From Rhynchopus sp. YZ270_cl-10 (Eukaryota > Euglenozoa > Diplonemea > Diplonemida > Diplonemidae): 64,000 nucleotides of DNA. The stretch lies in contig OZ037836.1 of NCBI GenBank assembly GCA_964035575.1, positions 1,054,001 to 1,118,000 on the forward strand, in the 5' to 3' direction. Below the pieces are notes generated by a model. That model searched no databases. It saw only the letters and a list, made by a program, of their open reading frames with translations, and was not told the DNA's origin. Positions 21,826-32,390 of this stretch are shown here, piece by piece; position 1 is the stretch's first letter, and each line of letters starts with the position of its first letter. A program made the position numbers and the translations under genes.

Positions 21826-24071
21826 AAGGGGGGGGGGGGGGGGGAGGGGATGAATCAGCATCAAAAACAGACTGTCACGTTAACCTATACAGGTTCTTCC
21901 CTGAAACTCCACGCGCAGGATCAGCAACTTGCGGAGAGCATCACACCACTCGGTAATCCTCGGGTCATCCGCCCCCTGCAGTCGGACCCTCTCTCTCGGC
22001 GTTTTCCCCAAGGCGAAGTCACGAAGCAGAATTTCGCAAAAGCAGAATTTCCGCTATGCTCAGCGCCATCGGGTAGACGGCGTCCCAGTCAGCGAAGCGA
22101 GAGATGGACGAGGTGGGACCTCTCTCAAATTTGAGGTCATTTTCCCCTTGTGACAGAAACCGAGAACAAAAAAAAAAAAAAAAAAGTATACCCCCTAGCA
22201 GTTCTCCGTGGTTCCCCCGTGGTTCTTCCGTGGGTTCTCCGTACCCCCTGAATCACACCAATTTCAGTGACATTATTTTCTAAAATAAAAGAAGGTATTG
22301 AAGCGAAACAAAAAAAGTACGCTTTTTTTGTAAGGGGTAATTATCATAACACCCACGTTACTAATACCCATTTACGTGGGTGTTATAGTCATTTTCCCTT
22401 TTTTTTAAAAGGAAAATAGAAACTAACTTCAGGTTCTGAATAAAAAGAAAACAATGAAAAACAACCTTTTTCGTTTATCGCACCGCAAGCTTGATGTGTT
22501 TTTTTCCCGCTGAAGTGTGTGTTGTATGAGAGAAGAAAAAAATAATGAGTGAGAAAAACACAAGCTGGCGGGCACGCACCTTCCGTCGTTTCTATTTTCC
22601 TATTGTCTACCTTGATTTACAAAAAAAAAAAAGAAAAGAATTGGGTGTTGCTCTACAAATACATCTCACTGAGCACTCAACGAGAGAGAAAAGGGAACGA
22701 ACAAAACACAACAGATGGTAGTGTTCCCTTTAACCCCTTTGCACCCTCGAGAGGGCTTTGAAAAAATAACGTATTACAACGTAATGCAATCAATAAATTG
22801 ATGGCATGAAGAGGATATAAAAAGGGGTTGGGGTGAGGATACCACAAACGATACGCAGCGTCAGAGAATAAGATAGAACCTGAGCTTCTCGCGCTTGGCT
22901 ACCAACGAAAAAAAGGGGGGGGAGGTTAACTTGAAATACAAATCCCTCTCGTGACAGAGTTCCAAAAAAAAGAAGTGGAATTACGGTGCCACAGGCTGCC
23001 CTCGAGTTTTGACCACCTGTGTGATCATGACAAACACAAAGATATTTTTTTTTTTTCCCTTTTCCTTTGGTGCATATCCTTGTTTCAAAAATTTGTCATC
23101 AATATAATCACCAGAGTCAACAGGAGGGGATTGGCAGGATGACAATGAAAGGGAAAGGGAAGCTAAAAAGAACACACCCGCCACCTATGTGACTAAGTTG
23201 TATAATAGATGCTCGGCACCCCCGACCGAATACCGTATTATACGTACAATACGATTACCGTATTATACGGTGTTATACGGTGCTGCTGGGGGGCCGAATA
23301 CCATATAATTTTTTACAATCTAGCCTGTGCCATAAACGTTTTTTAAAAAAATAGGATGGAAGCACCCCGGTCCAAAAAGGAATGCAGCCACCCCTTTTAC
23401 AATCTAGCCTATGTCATTACTATGAGGTGGATGGGCACGTTGGCAAAAAAAGAAAGAAAAGCAATTGGTGTGAGAAAATAGCAGAAAGTAGCAGAAAATA
23501 GCACCTCCCTTCAGCCGCACTAAATCCAGATGCCCAGAATAGCAAAAAAAAAAAATAGCAGAAAATAGCACAACAATCGCACTCCCTTTCAGCCACACCA
23601 ATTTTTTATGAATTTTTTGTTATGTTTGCTTTGTGCTCTTGTTTTGTTTTGTTTTGTTTTGTTTTGTTTTGTTTTGTTTTGTTTTGTTTTGTTTTGTTTT
23701 GTTTTGTTTTGTTTTGTTTTGTTTTGTTTTGTTTTGTTTTGTTTTGTTTTGTTTTGTTTTGTTTCGTTTTGTAACACGTTTCATGCTCCGGAGGGGGGAC
23801 CTGAGGGGGGGTCGATATGTTGGCAGGTCGTTGAAATAGGGGATGATACCATTTTCTTTAATTTCCCTTACAATTTTGGAGGGGAAAAAACACACCAACA
23901 CACAAAACGCTAATGGTAACTTTAAAAAAGGACACACCTCCCCCATATATGGACCGATTTCCCAATAGCACCAATTCAGCAAAAGAGAGAAAGAAATTAG
24001 TTTTTACGTACTTTCCTACATCTAAGATGAGAAAGTACAAGGGCGATCTATTCAGATACATCCAAGAGAAC
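21826..24071. other. No gene; hairpins, palindromes and GTTTT array
   Basis: Notable items are a hairpin with arms ATAACACCCACGT / ACGTGGGTGTTAT (about 22347-22388), a block at 22480-22610 loosely matching 41888-42010, CCGTATTATACGG palindromes (about 23230-23285), and the start of the unit block at about 23845 that continues at 56220 in unit III. Confidence 0.5.
23636..23765. repeat. Tandem array of the pentamer GTTTT, about 26 copies
   Basis: The array is nearly perfect with one C variant at the right end. Open frames through it (FVLFC or QNKTK repeats) are artefacts. Confidence 0.97.
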
Positions 24072-24728
24072 CAGGGCCTTCAACCATCGACAAAGTCTGT
24101 CCACAGTTTTGTCGAAGTAAAAAAAAAAAATGTGACCTCCCCGCGCTTCGCGCGCGCGGGTGCAGCAAATCACAGGAGAGAAGCTCTCAGGGTTTTATAC
24201 AGGTTTTGGTCATTTTTGAAAACTCGGTCAGCCAAAAAACACCGCCTGTCCCACACACGTGTATGTCAACACAAGCAGCATTGGTAGCTTTGTAGCCACT
24301 GGTGATCCACAAGCCGTAGTGGGTGTCACAGCTTTCGTATCAGTAAGCTCGGTACATTTATAACAACAAAGGTCCCTCTGGCGAAGCCACGGTACGCAAT
24401 ATTTCAAATATTGCGCATACCATGGCGCTTTATTTACAGCCAAACTATGTCATGGGAAGGGTGGGATGCCTGCTTGCGCCGCAGGCGCACGGTACGCTAC
24501 TTTTGCCTGGCTCACTCCTCGTTGGGTTCTACGAGCTCTGTCCAAATGGTCACAGTGGATCACAGGAGAATGTTAAAACCCTGAACCGAGTTTCTCCCGT
24601 GGACTACCCTGCAACTGGTCAGAGACTGTCAGAGATGAAGAGATTTTTCCAAAATCCCATATTTTTATATAGATTTGTCGAACTTCGACAAAAAAAACCC
24701 CCCCAAAATAAAAAAGTTGAAGGCCCTG
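24072..24728. mobile_element. Non-autonomous hAT-like element, CAGGGCCTTCAAC ends
   Basis: A perfect 13-base TIR bounds 657 bp. The flanking octamers are aagagaac and aagagaag. Unit III at about 56861 reads CCAAGAGAAGGGAAG without the element, so it inserted after the duplication. It contains the dispersed sequence GCGCCGCAGGCGCACGGTAC. Confidence 0.85.
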
Positions 24729-24959
24729 AAGAGAAGGGAAGAAGAAAAAAAATAAATAAAGGGAAACTTACTACACCACGTTAAAGTCTTTGGCAAACAG
24801 TAAGCAGCATCAAGGGTGCCACGTACTCCTCTCCCTTTAGTATTTTTTTTTTATTCCAGAAAAAGAAATTTTTTTTTGGTGAGGCGCCTTAACCGATTCC
24901 CCGTGTTTCTATCAGTTGTCCTTGCTCAAATGAGTAATTTTTCTCTTTTCGTTTCTTTT

Positions 24960-26558
24960 TTAGTTCGCGCATCCGATAAACAGCTTATCCGCAAACCCTG
25001 GGTCGATTTCGTGCGCTACTTGGAAGAGAGCCTCACAGAGATCGTCATGCAGGTTCTCCTTGCATTTGATACTCCGCGTGAAGTATGTGTTCGGGCCGAA
25101 GAAGGCAAGCCGCAGATAGCTGATGTCATGCCTCATCACTTTAGATTTGAACGAAAACGACGTGAATTTGTCAATGTAGTAATGGTCGGAGGAATGCATC
25201 ACGGTGCTGGCCAGAAACGCGTTGGTCACCTCCGGTGTCCATCCGGGACGCAGCTTCTTGATGATGACCCGCGAGGCCATGATGATGTTGTGTGCTGTAG
25301 AGTTTCTTGCGGCAAGATGGATGAATTTGTTTGCTGCCTCGTGGTCTGCGTGGCTTTGCCCGGTGGGGCGTGCACAGTGATGGATTGGAAGTCCTTGAGC
25401 GCCGTTGTGTGACAGAATGTCGGCCATCACTGCAGCAGATCCCACTCCAATACCACCATAGGACCCATACGAGGCCGCGTTGTTCATCCACTGTGTTATG
25501 TCGTTGCTTTCTTGCGCGAGGTCCCAGCGATCCGCAGGGTCGGTGGGGTTGATCAACTGCGCGGTTCCATTCGCCCACCAGTGGATATGGAAGTGAGCGT
25601 ACAAGGAAGCGATAGTGTTCGCAATGACAACTGCCTCCTCGATGTCGTCATCCTCCGGTCCAACAACACGGTGCTCGCCAAGACCGTCATCCATGAGTAG
25701 AGTCATGCCGAGAAACTCTTGTTTATCGTGGTCCAAATCGATGGTCACGTAGTTGATGTTAATCACCGAGGTGTCTTGGAAGGGGAGACGCAAATTTTCG
25801 AACCTCAAATGCCCCGTTTCAAAGTCCATCCAGGAGATCATGCAGGTGTTTACCATTGCTTGGTACATATCGCAGCGGGTAGTTCTTCTCTTCGGCGAGA
25901 ACCGCCCGATGTGCGCATACCTCAAAAAGACGCGGAAAAAGATGTTCAAAGGGTACTCCACCCCAATGGTCGCCTGGTTGTAGAGGTACGCGCCCAGCTG
26001 CATTCCGTAGTACGAAGCAGACCTGCGCATGGCATAGGTGATGTTCAACCCCTTCGGCACCCACCGTCTGTTCAGCATATCCTTCGCGAAGGTAGCGTCC
26101 GTTGTGTCCGGGGCTTTCCCCTGCAGTGTAACCTGGGTTGTCGTGAAGGGCGCCTTCTCAAAAGGCTCGATTGGGACTGGTGTGAGATTGTTGTTCCAAC
26201 AAAGAAGCAGAAACGCGCCCAAACGGTACATCGTGAGAAGCAGAGGAACGGAGAGGAATAGACGGCGGTACGATACCGTGGAAAAGGTGGGGAGCTTTTC
26301 GAGCCAAGGGAACGACCCAAAGAGCTCGCGGAAGAGTGCAGGGTATTCCCGGGGAAGCGCTGCAAGCTCGGCGCAGCCACAAAGCAGAAAGACAGTCTTC
26401 GCAAAATTCGTCATAATGCCCCGCGGGTATGTGATGGCCACATCCTCGGACGTTGCACAAGCATAGGCAAAGGCTGGCAAATTCGGTCTCCACTGCATCC
26501 ACACAAATGCACCAACCCCTGCTGCGAAACCTACCCGATGGTCGAAGAAGTCCGACAT
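24960..26558 (-). CDS. Unrecognised 532-residue membrane-associated protein, unit II copy
   Basis: The ATG at 26558 opens MSDFFDHRVGFAAGVGAFVW, and the stop is TAA at 24960. Hydrophobic segments lie at about residues 51-67 and 99-121, with a weaker one at 10-25. The remaining 400 residues look soluble and are rich in His and aromatic residues (ASLYAHFHIHWWANG, GLPIHHCARPTGQSHADHEA, VMHSSDHYY). Clustered histidines suggest metal or haem binding, but I recognise no family and assign no reaction. The paralogue at 57093-58691 differs at about 30 positions by my count, mostly conservatively, with the same length and no frame break, which suggests selection on the protein. It lies 318 bp downstream of the Ubl-LRR gene on the same strand, and the pair is duplicated together. 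Confidence 0.85.
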   Translation of the reverse strand: MSDFFDHRVGFAAGVGAFVWMQWRPNLPAFAYACATSEDVAITYPRGIMTNFAKTVFLLCGCAELAALPREYPALFRELFGSFPWLEKLPTFSTVSYRRLFLSVPLLLTMYRLGAFLLLCWNNNLTPVPIEPFEKAPFTTTQVTLQGKAPDTTDATFAKDMLNRRWVPKGLNITYAMRRSASYYGMQLGAYLYNQATIGVEYPLNIFFRVFLRYAHIGRFSPKRRTTRCDMYQAMVNTCMISWMDFETGHLRFENLRLPFQDTSVININYVTIDLDHDKQEFLGMTLLMDDGLGEHRVVGPEDDDIEEAVVIANTIASLYAHFHIHWWANGTAQLINPTDPADRWDLAQESNDITQWMNNAASYGSYGGIGVGSAAVMADILSHNGAQGLPIHHCARPTGQSHADHEAANKFIHLAARNSTAHNIIMASRVIIKKLRPGWTPEVTNAFLASTVMHSSDHYYIDKFTSFSFKSKVMRHDISYLRLAFFGPNTYFTRSIKCKENLHDDLCEALFQVAHEIDPGFADKLFIGCAN

Positions 26559-26876
26559 AGGAAAGGGGGGAAAGGAGGAGGAGGAAATAAACTGGGTGTC
26601 AAGTCAGCAACGCGCGGGGGGAGCGAAGAGTAGTGGGGGGGAAGAGGAGAAAAAGAAAAGAGTGTGTGTTTCGAGAGGGAAACAATGTGAAAAAGAAAAA
26701 CAAATCTGCTGCGGGTGGGTGGAGAATGGTTGTGGGTGTGTTGAAAAAGTAGGTGTGGGTGGGTAGGGTCTTTGGGTTACGGTCAAGATTATCCGAACCA
26801 GAGGACGCAAGCAGACATACTGCCAGAGACCCTCCACCTCGGGGAGGTGCTGCCCTGCCACCAACACACCACGTCG
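26559..26876. other. Spacer between Ubl-LRR stop and 532-residue gene
   Basis: This GC- and purine-rich spacer is almost identical to 58692-59009. Part of it (from about 26797) is also kept in unit I at 1915-1995. It probably holds the promoter of the 532-residue gene. No specific element was recognised. Confidence 0.5.
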
Positions 26877-27818
26877 TCATTGTGCGTGTCTCTGTCGCTT
26901 CTGGCTTTGCTCGGGGGATTCGTCTCTGCTTCGTTTCGGACGTGCTTCAACCACAAGCTTCCTCAGCTTCTTGTCCTTCCTCACTTCGTTGGACACAACA
27001 CTGCTGCAGCCGGAAAGGTAAATGCTCGTCAACGAAGTGCAGTTCGAAGCAAAATACGTCATACCTCTAAAAGCGGTACTAATCTGCGCCACATTGCTGA
27101 ATGCTGACAAATCCAGGGTCGTTAAGCTGGTGCAGTTCTGAAGAAAGTGTGCACCAACTTGCGTCACGTTGTTGAGTGGAGATAAGTCGATGTTGGTTAA
27201 GCTCGTGCAGCCGTAAAGAAAGTTGTAATTAATCTGCGCCACATTGCTGAGTGCTGGCAAATCCAGGGTGGTTAAGCTGCTGCAGCTCCAAAGGAAGTGC
27301 TCACCAACCTGCGTCACATTGCTCAACCCAGAGAGGTCGATACTTGTCAACGAGGTGCAGTCTGCCAGGAAGCCGGTTCCAATGCGAGTCACAATGGACT
27401 CAGCACTGAGATCAAGTCTCGTCAACGAAGTGCCCGACAAGAAGTCATTCGGAATGACAGTCGCAACCTCCGCCTGCAGAAGCAAACACGCCACCTCAGG
27501 ATCCTCCACCCTCTCCAACGAGATTAACACCTCCTCCAACCTCTGGGCTGTGATGTCGGTCTCACCCAACGCATGAAGCTCTGCAATGGCTTCGTACTTC
27601 TGCGACTTCGTCTTCGTGAGGATGATTGTGTCACCAGCACTCAGCTGCGTCATGTCCGCTCCTTCTCCCATCGCTTCGCCACCGAAACTCATGCAAAAGC
27701 CGTCTTCAGGCAACCCCACTGCAGACGCCACCTTCCGCCGCAAGCCCTCCACTGTGTCATCCTCGCCCAGCTCGACTGTGTGCTGATTCGTGTCGAAACC
27801 CTTGATGTTCAGGTCCAT
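26877..27818 (-). CDS. Ubl-LRR protein, copy II (313 residues)
   Basis: The ATG at 27818 opens a ubiquitin-like beta-grasp domain (residues 1-70: MDLNIKGF, TVEGLRRKVASA, FCMSFGGEAM, LSAGDTIILTKT). A linker EAIAELHALGETDIT (about 75-95) and a short helical region (about 95-130) follow. Four complete 23-residue leucine-rich repeats of the form L-(S/T)-x-(I/L)-D-L-S-x-L-x-N-V-x-Q-(V/I)-x-x-x-F-L-x-x-C-x-S come next, then a capping repeat (YLSGCSSVVSNEVR) and a basic tail PKRSRDESPEQSQKRQRHAQ that resembles a nuclear localisation signal. There is no signal peptide. The repeat style is BspA/TpLRR-like. The free-standing Ubl without a terminal di-glycine suggests an interaction module, not a conjugated modifier. 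Residues flanking FLxxC vary most between copies. The function is unknown, with protein recognition being the natural inference. Confidence 0.9.
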   Translation of the reverse strand: MDLNIKGFDTNQHTVELGEDDTVEGLRRKVASAVGLPEDGFCMSFGGEAMGEGADMTQLSAGDTIILTKTKSQKYEAIAELHALGETDITAQRLEEVLISLERVEDPEVACLLLQAEVATVIPNDFLSGTSLTRLDLSAESIVTRIGTGFLADCTSLTSIDLSGLSNVTQVGEHFLWSCSSLTTLDLPALSNVAQINYNFLYGCTSLTNIDLSPLNNVTQVGAHFLQNCTSLTTLDLSAFSNVAQISTAFRGMTYFASNCTSLTSIYLSGCSSVVSNEVRKDKKLRKLVVEARPKRSRDESPEQSQKRQRHAQ

Positions 27819-28435
27819 GTCTTTGTTGTGGTTTGTGTTCTGATCTCTGTGTGTGGTGGTGGGGTGTGGAGTACAACAAGCCTGCAGTCCTTTTCAAGAA
27901 CCTTGCCAAAAACTGTCTGGAGAAGGGTCCCCCTCCCCGACCCACAACCCACAACCCCCGACTTCAGATCTCTCACCTCTCCACCCCCTCTCCCTGAACC
28001 AGCGCCCTTCACAGACGTTCCCTCCTCACGAAAGCAAACCCACCTTCCCCTGCCCCTCTCACGCACCCTTACCTGCCCCGTTCTGCAGAAGAAACCCGCA
28101 CAGCCTCCACGCTGTCTCCACCCACCCCACGCAAGGAAGAACGCGTAGGGTCCGGTTGGGGTCGTCTGCCCGTTTCGCAGTGTGGAGAGGCTAGTAGAGG
28201 AGCACACACTCTGCATCGCTAAGTTGGGCGGAGGACCTAAACTTGACTTGAAATACAGTGTCCCTTTGGTGCATAACTTGAAACCATGCAGTCCTACATC
28301 CATTTCGTGGTTCATATCCTAAAAAAAAGGGGGTCTTGTGGGGTGATATCCTTTTTTCCTTTTTCAAATGAAAACTTGGTTGTTTAGTTTTGACACCCGA
28401 GGATGTGCTCCACTATGCAACCCTTTTTTTTGTTT
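27819..28435. repeat. 5' flank of Ubl-LRR gene, unit II copy
   Basis: This is nearly identical to 59925-60540 and homologous to 3735-4420. It includes the C-rich stretch at about 27940-28130 and the dispersed module TGAAAACTTGGTTG...GTGCTCCACTAT near 28369-28417. Confidence 0.8.
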
Positions 28436-28443
28436 TCTCGTCT

Positions 28444-29160
28444 CAGTGTTTCCCAGCATCTCACCTAACTCTGAAAATAGGTGAGATTTTGCGGTTTTGC
28501 GGGTTTTTGTATAGGTGTGGCGAGCCCGGGCGCGCTTCGCGCGCCCGGGTCCCCACCTTAGCTCAAGTTGGGGGCCTCCGGCGGAATGTGAGAATTTCTC
28601 GGAGTTCGGCACTTCATTGATATTTGCACCAGTACATTTACAAAATAAACGGCAGTCATGGCAGGCATGACACCCAAGCGAAGCCACGGTACGCATCATT
28701 TCTAAAAATTGTTGACATAAATGTCACTGTCGTTGGAAGATTGGGGGGTCAGCTTGTTTTTGTGCCCAAAATTTCTCAGCACTGCTGACCAGGGACATTG
28801 GGAACATAGGGATTTTTGCGGAGCAAAAAAAAAATCAAACAAATGGCGCCGCAGGCGAAAAAAAATTAGGGTACAGTGTAAAAATCTATCTTTTTTACAG
28901 CACATAGTCACACACCTATTATGGTCCTAACCCTTTTTTGCGGAGCAAAAAAGGGAAAATGGCGCCGCAGGCAAAAAAAAATTGAGGTACAGCCTGGATG
29001 GTGCGGTCAGCAACCCAGTTCCCCATGGTACTCCCGTGGTTCAACCATGATTTTTTTTTTTTTTTTTTTTTTCCTGCAGGTGAGATTTCTCACCTCACTT
29101 TTTTTTTTTTTTTTTTTTTGTGAGATTTCTCACCCCAAAATCTCACCGTGGGAAACACTG
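28444..29160. mobile_element. Non-autonomous derivative of the autonomous hAT, TSD TCTCGTCT
   Basis: The ends are CAGTGTTTCCCAGCATCTCA and ...CCGTGGGAAACACTG. TCTCGTCT flanks both sides (28436-28443, 29161-29168), and units I and III show the single-copy site (4421, 60540). Both ends match the ends of the transposase-bearing element at 49290-53587 for 100 bases or more, including the perfect hairpin CCCGGGCGCGC-TT-CGCGCGCCCG, so this is an internal-deletion derivative. The middle is replaced by the GCGGAGC/GGCGCCGCAGGC repeat. Confidence 0.92.
28735..29048 (+). repeat. Dispersed repeat with GCGGAGC and GGCGCCGCAGGC units
   Basis: The order is GGGGTCAGCTTGTTTTTGTG, CAGCACTGCTGACCAGGGAC, then twice TTTTTTGCGGAGCAAAAAA followed by ATGGCGCCGCAGGC, then CAGCAACCCAGTTCCCCATG. 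Full or partial copies lie at 17230, 29600, 29945, 30785, 38868, 40357 and 54588. Confidence 0.85.
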
Positions 29161-29172
29161 TCTCGTCTCGAA

Positions 29173-31070
29173 CAGTAATGTATATAGGGGTGGTGGGGGT
29201 GCAGTAAAGGGGGAAATATGTGGGAAACCCCCTTTTTCTGGTTTTTCGCGTGGTTGTGTGCAGGGTTTTATATAGCCAGCACCCACCAAAACGGTAGTGT
29301 TGTGTGAGGCAGTCATTGTTTTTGTGTGTGGAAAATTGGTGTCTTATCCAGGAATCCAGATTTCAGGATCGGGGTCAGCTTGGTTTTTCCCCAAAAATTC
29401 AGCACTGCTGACAAGGGAAGACACTGGGAACTATATTTTTTTTCAGGGTATTATCGTGCGGTTCGCATTTAGTTGACATCAACTAAATCTTTTTTTGGGA
29501 GGGGGAAAAAAAAAAAAAGAGGGGATTTTTGAGCACTTTTGGGGACCCCTCGCCCGACCCCCAGATGACTGGAATGATGGAACCATAAAATTTTTCTGCT
29601 CGCTGCGTACCGTACCCCTTATTTTTTTTGCCTGCGGCGCCATTTTCCTTTTTTGCTCCGCAAAAAAGGGTTTGTTGAGTGACTGTGTGGTGTAAACCAG
29701 CATTTTTACACCGTACCCTATTTTTTTTTCGCCTGCGGCGCCATTTATTTTTTTTTCATACGGCTAAAGAATCGCAGGGTGGCGTTCGCGAAGTTTGACG
29801 AATACAAGCGCGTGCGAAAAGTAGTTATGCAGTGGAGAAAGGAATGGAAACCACCAACCCTGAACAGTACTTGACCTGCCTTTCCCGGGGGAAATTTTTT
29901 TTTTATCAACTAAATCTGAGAAAATTGCGAATTTGACGATAATGGGCTGTTTTTTTTTTGCGGAGCAAAAAAAAATAATATAAAATGGCGCCGCAGGCGA
30001 AAAAAAATTCATGGTACGGTGTAAAAATCTAGCTTTTTACACCACGAGTCACTCAGAGAACCCCTTTTTGCGGAATACCGACTCGTTTTTTAGGATTCTT
30101 GACGACCGTGCTTTTCATGGTGGGGTCGCGTTGCTCTGGAGTCCCTTCGGGACCCCTCTTAGAGCCCTGTAAGGTAAGGTAAAAATTGCAAAAAATCCCG
30201 AAATTCTATAGTTTTTTTTTTTTTTTTTTGATTTTTTGCAGGGTATAAGCTTGGATTTTGGATTTTTTCCAGAATTAGGTTTTTTGAATTTTTTTTTTTT
30301 GGTGGGGTTATAGCAGGGTATTATATAGCCCCCCTAGCCCCCACCAAAAAGGTGGTTTTGTGTGAGGCAGTCATTTTTTTCTGTGGGGGAAACGAAGCGA
30401 AAAATTTTCTCGGTATTTTGTGACCACGGCAAACCTACACCACCCCAACCCTGCGGAAAAGCCTCCCCTCCTCTGTGCAACCTTGGTAGCTTTCAGCCAC
30501 TGGTGATCCGCAATCCGTAGTGGGTGTCAGCCTTATTGTCGGTAACCTCAATACATTTACAAGAAACGGTGGCCATGGCACCCAAAGGTTCCTGGCGAAG
30601 CCACGGTATGCAACATTTCTAAAATCGCGCTTTAAAATTGCACTATTTTACAGGCAAACAATGTCATGGGAAGGGTGTGAAAGCTTGCGCCGCAGGCGCA
30701 CGGTACGCTACTTTTATTCTTTTCGCCACATCTTTTTTCTCACTCATAGTTGGGTTTTTCAAGCTCCGTCCGTCAAATGGAGCTCAACGAACCCTTTTTT
30801 GCGGAGCAAAAAAGGAAAAATGGCGCCGCAGGCAAAAAATTTTTAAGGTACAGCCTGGATGGTGCGGTCAGCAACCCAGTACTGCGTACTCCCGTGGTTC
30901 AACCACGGTTCTTTCCCCCATATTTCCCCCCCCCCGAAATCCAAATCTAAATTTTTTTTTCCCCGAAAAATTTCAGAATTAGGTTTTTGAACCTAATTCT
31001 GAGTACCAAGCTAATACCCTGATTTTTTGTGGGATTTGGTCCCACATAAAGATCCCTATATACATCACTG
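29173..31070. mobile_element. Non-autonomous hAT-like element, TSD GTCTCGAA
   Basis: The ends are CAGTAATGTATATAGGGGT and ATCCCTATATACATCACTG. GTCTCGAA is duplicated at 29165-29172 and 31071-31078. The site overlaps the previous element's target duplication. The 1.9-kb body holds dispersed repeats (GCGGAGC units; two copies of TGTGTGAGGCAGTCATT at about 29304 and 30360). Internal CAGGGTATTA at 29444 and TAATACCCTG at 31012 may mark a further nested element with a poor target duplication. No gene was seen. Confidence 0.9.
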
Positions 31071-32149
31071 GTCTCGAAACCTTTTGGGTGATGCGAGTAC
31101 AGCATATAAAGTGGGAGTGATAGTGTGAACAACACCACTGGGATGCTGAACAACAGATATCATATATTTCCACCAAAAATCTGTAAAAGAAACTAATTCA
31201 TATACTTTCAAATAAAAATTGAAAGCATTAGGGAAGTGTATAAAAAACAACGTAAAAGAAGCTAGAAAAGGGGGAGGGGGGAGGGAAGGGAAAAGTGAAG
31301 TTGATAGTGCAAGACAACACCCTAGGTATGACCTAGGAACTGAATTCCCAAAGAAGGGGCTCTCGGAGCCCTCTCTCTCGGAGTGAAAAATATTTTCATC
31401 ATATGCCATGGCTTCATAAATATATTGAATATCGTCAATATATTGATTTGGTGATGAATATTATTGATTGAATATTGAAAGTGTCAATAATATTGACTGA
31501 AAACTGTCAATATTTCAATAATATTGAAATATTGATCATATTATTGAATATTGACGTTGCAGTGCCTGCTTTTTCCTTGACGGGAGACCATAGCTGAGAA
31601 TAAGACTCGGGGACCCGGGACCCGGTTATTCTCAGTGGGACTGGGCACAATATGTCGAAAACGCTGTGAAAACGCCTGAAAGCGGGTCGGGGACCCGGGC
31701 ACGGGAGGGTGGGGCATGGATGGAGGGGTATTCCCAGTCCCTAGGACTGGGACTGTGCCCAGTACCCGTCCGAGTTCTAGTCCTGGGACAGTACCCGGGA
31801 CCCGGCTTATTCTCAGCTCCCTTCCAGCCACAGAGTGGAGAGGCAAAGGGTCAAACTTTTCTGTTGAAGCCATGTGCGCAACATTTCAAAGATTGTGCCA
31901 TAAATCGCACATTATCACAGCCAAACTATATCATGGATAGGGTAGAGCTGTGGGCTACCGCTCGTAATTCCTAAACACTTGTGTTTAGGTTTTTAAGGTT
32001 GCTGCCCTCCCAGTACCCTCTTGGTGCACCCACCCGAAAATGCACCAAAGTGTAAGATTTTTTCGGCGTTGGAAAGATTGGGCCTCAAAAATGCGAATCA
32101 CCAAATCAGATCTGTGAGAGATTTTAGGCTAGTTGACGTCACGGACATT

Positions 32150-32390
32150 CGGGTATGGGAGGGTATGGGAGGATTTGGGGGGGTATGGGACAGTATGGGA
32201 CGGTATGGGACGGTATGGGAGTGGTATGGGACTGTATGGGACAGTATGGGACGGTATGGGACAGTGTGGGAGGATTTGGGAGGGTATGGGACAGTATGGG
32301 ACGGTATGGGAGTGGTATGGGAGGGTATGGGCGGGTATGGGAGTGGTATGGGAGGATTTTTGGAGGTTTGGGAGTGGTTTGGGGGTCGTG
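32150..32390. repeat. Decamer array GTATGGGACG with variants
   Basis: About 20 imperfect 10-mers occur (TATGGGA plus CGG, CAG, GGG or GTGG). Related arrays lie at 32945-33020 and 35395-35530, on the same strand at both ends of the host element. Confidence 0.9.

Noticed and set aside
17605-22195. Possible giant TIR element bounded by GGGGGTATAC plus poly-T and its inverse
   Set aside because: The shared sequence is only about 10 bases plus a homopolymer, and the left match is also part of the host block at 56208; no target duplication was seen.
23589-23982. KQNKTKQNKT / FVLFCFVL repeat proteins
   Set aside because: They are translations of the GTTTT pentamer array.
29444-31021. Further nested CAGGGTATTA...TAATACCCTG element
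   Set aside because: The ends match, but the flanking octamers (tttttttt, attttttg) lie in homopolymers and no empty site is available.
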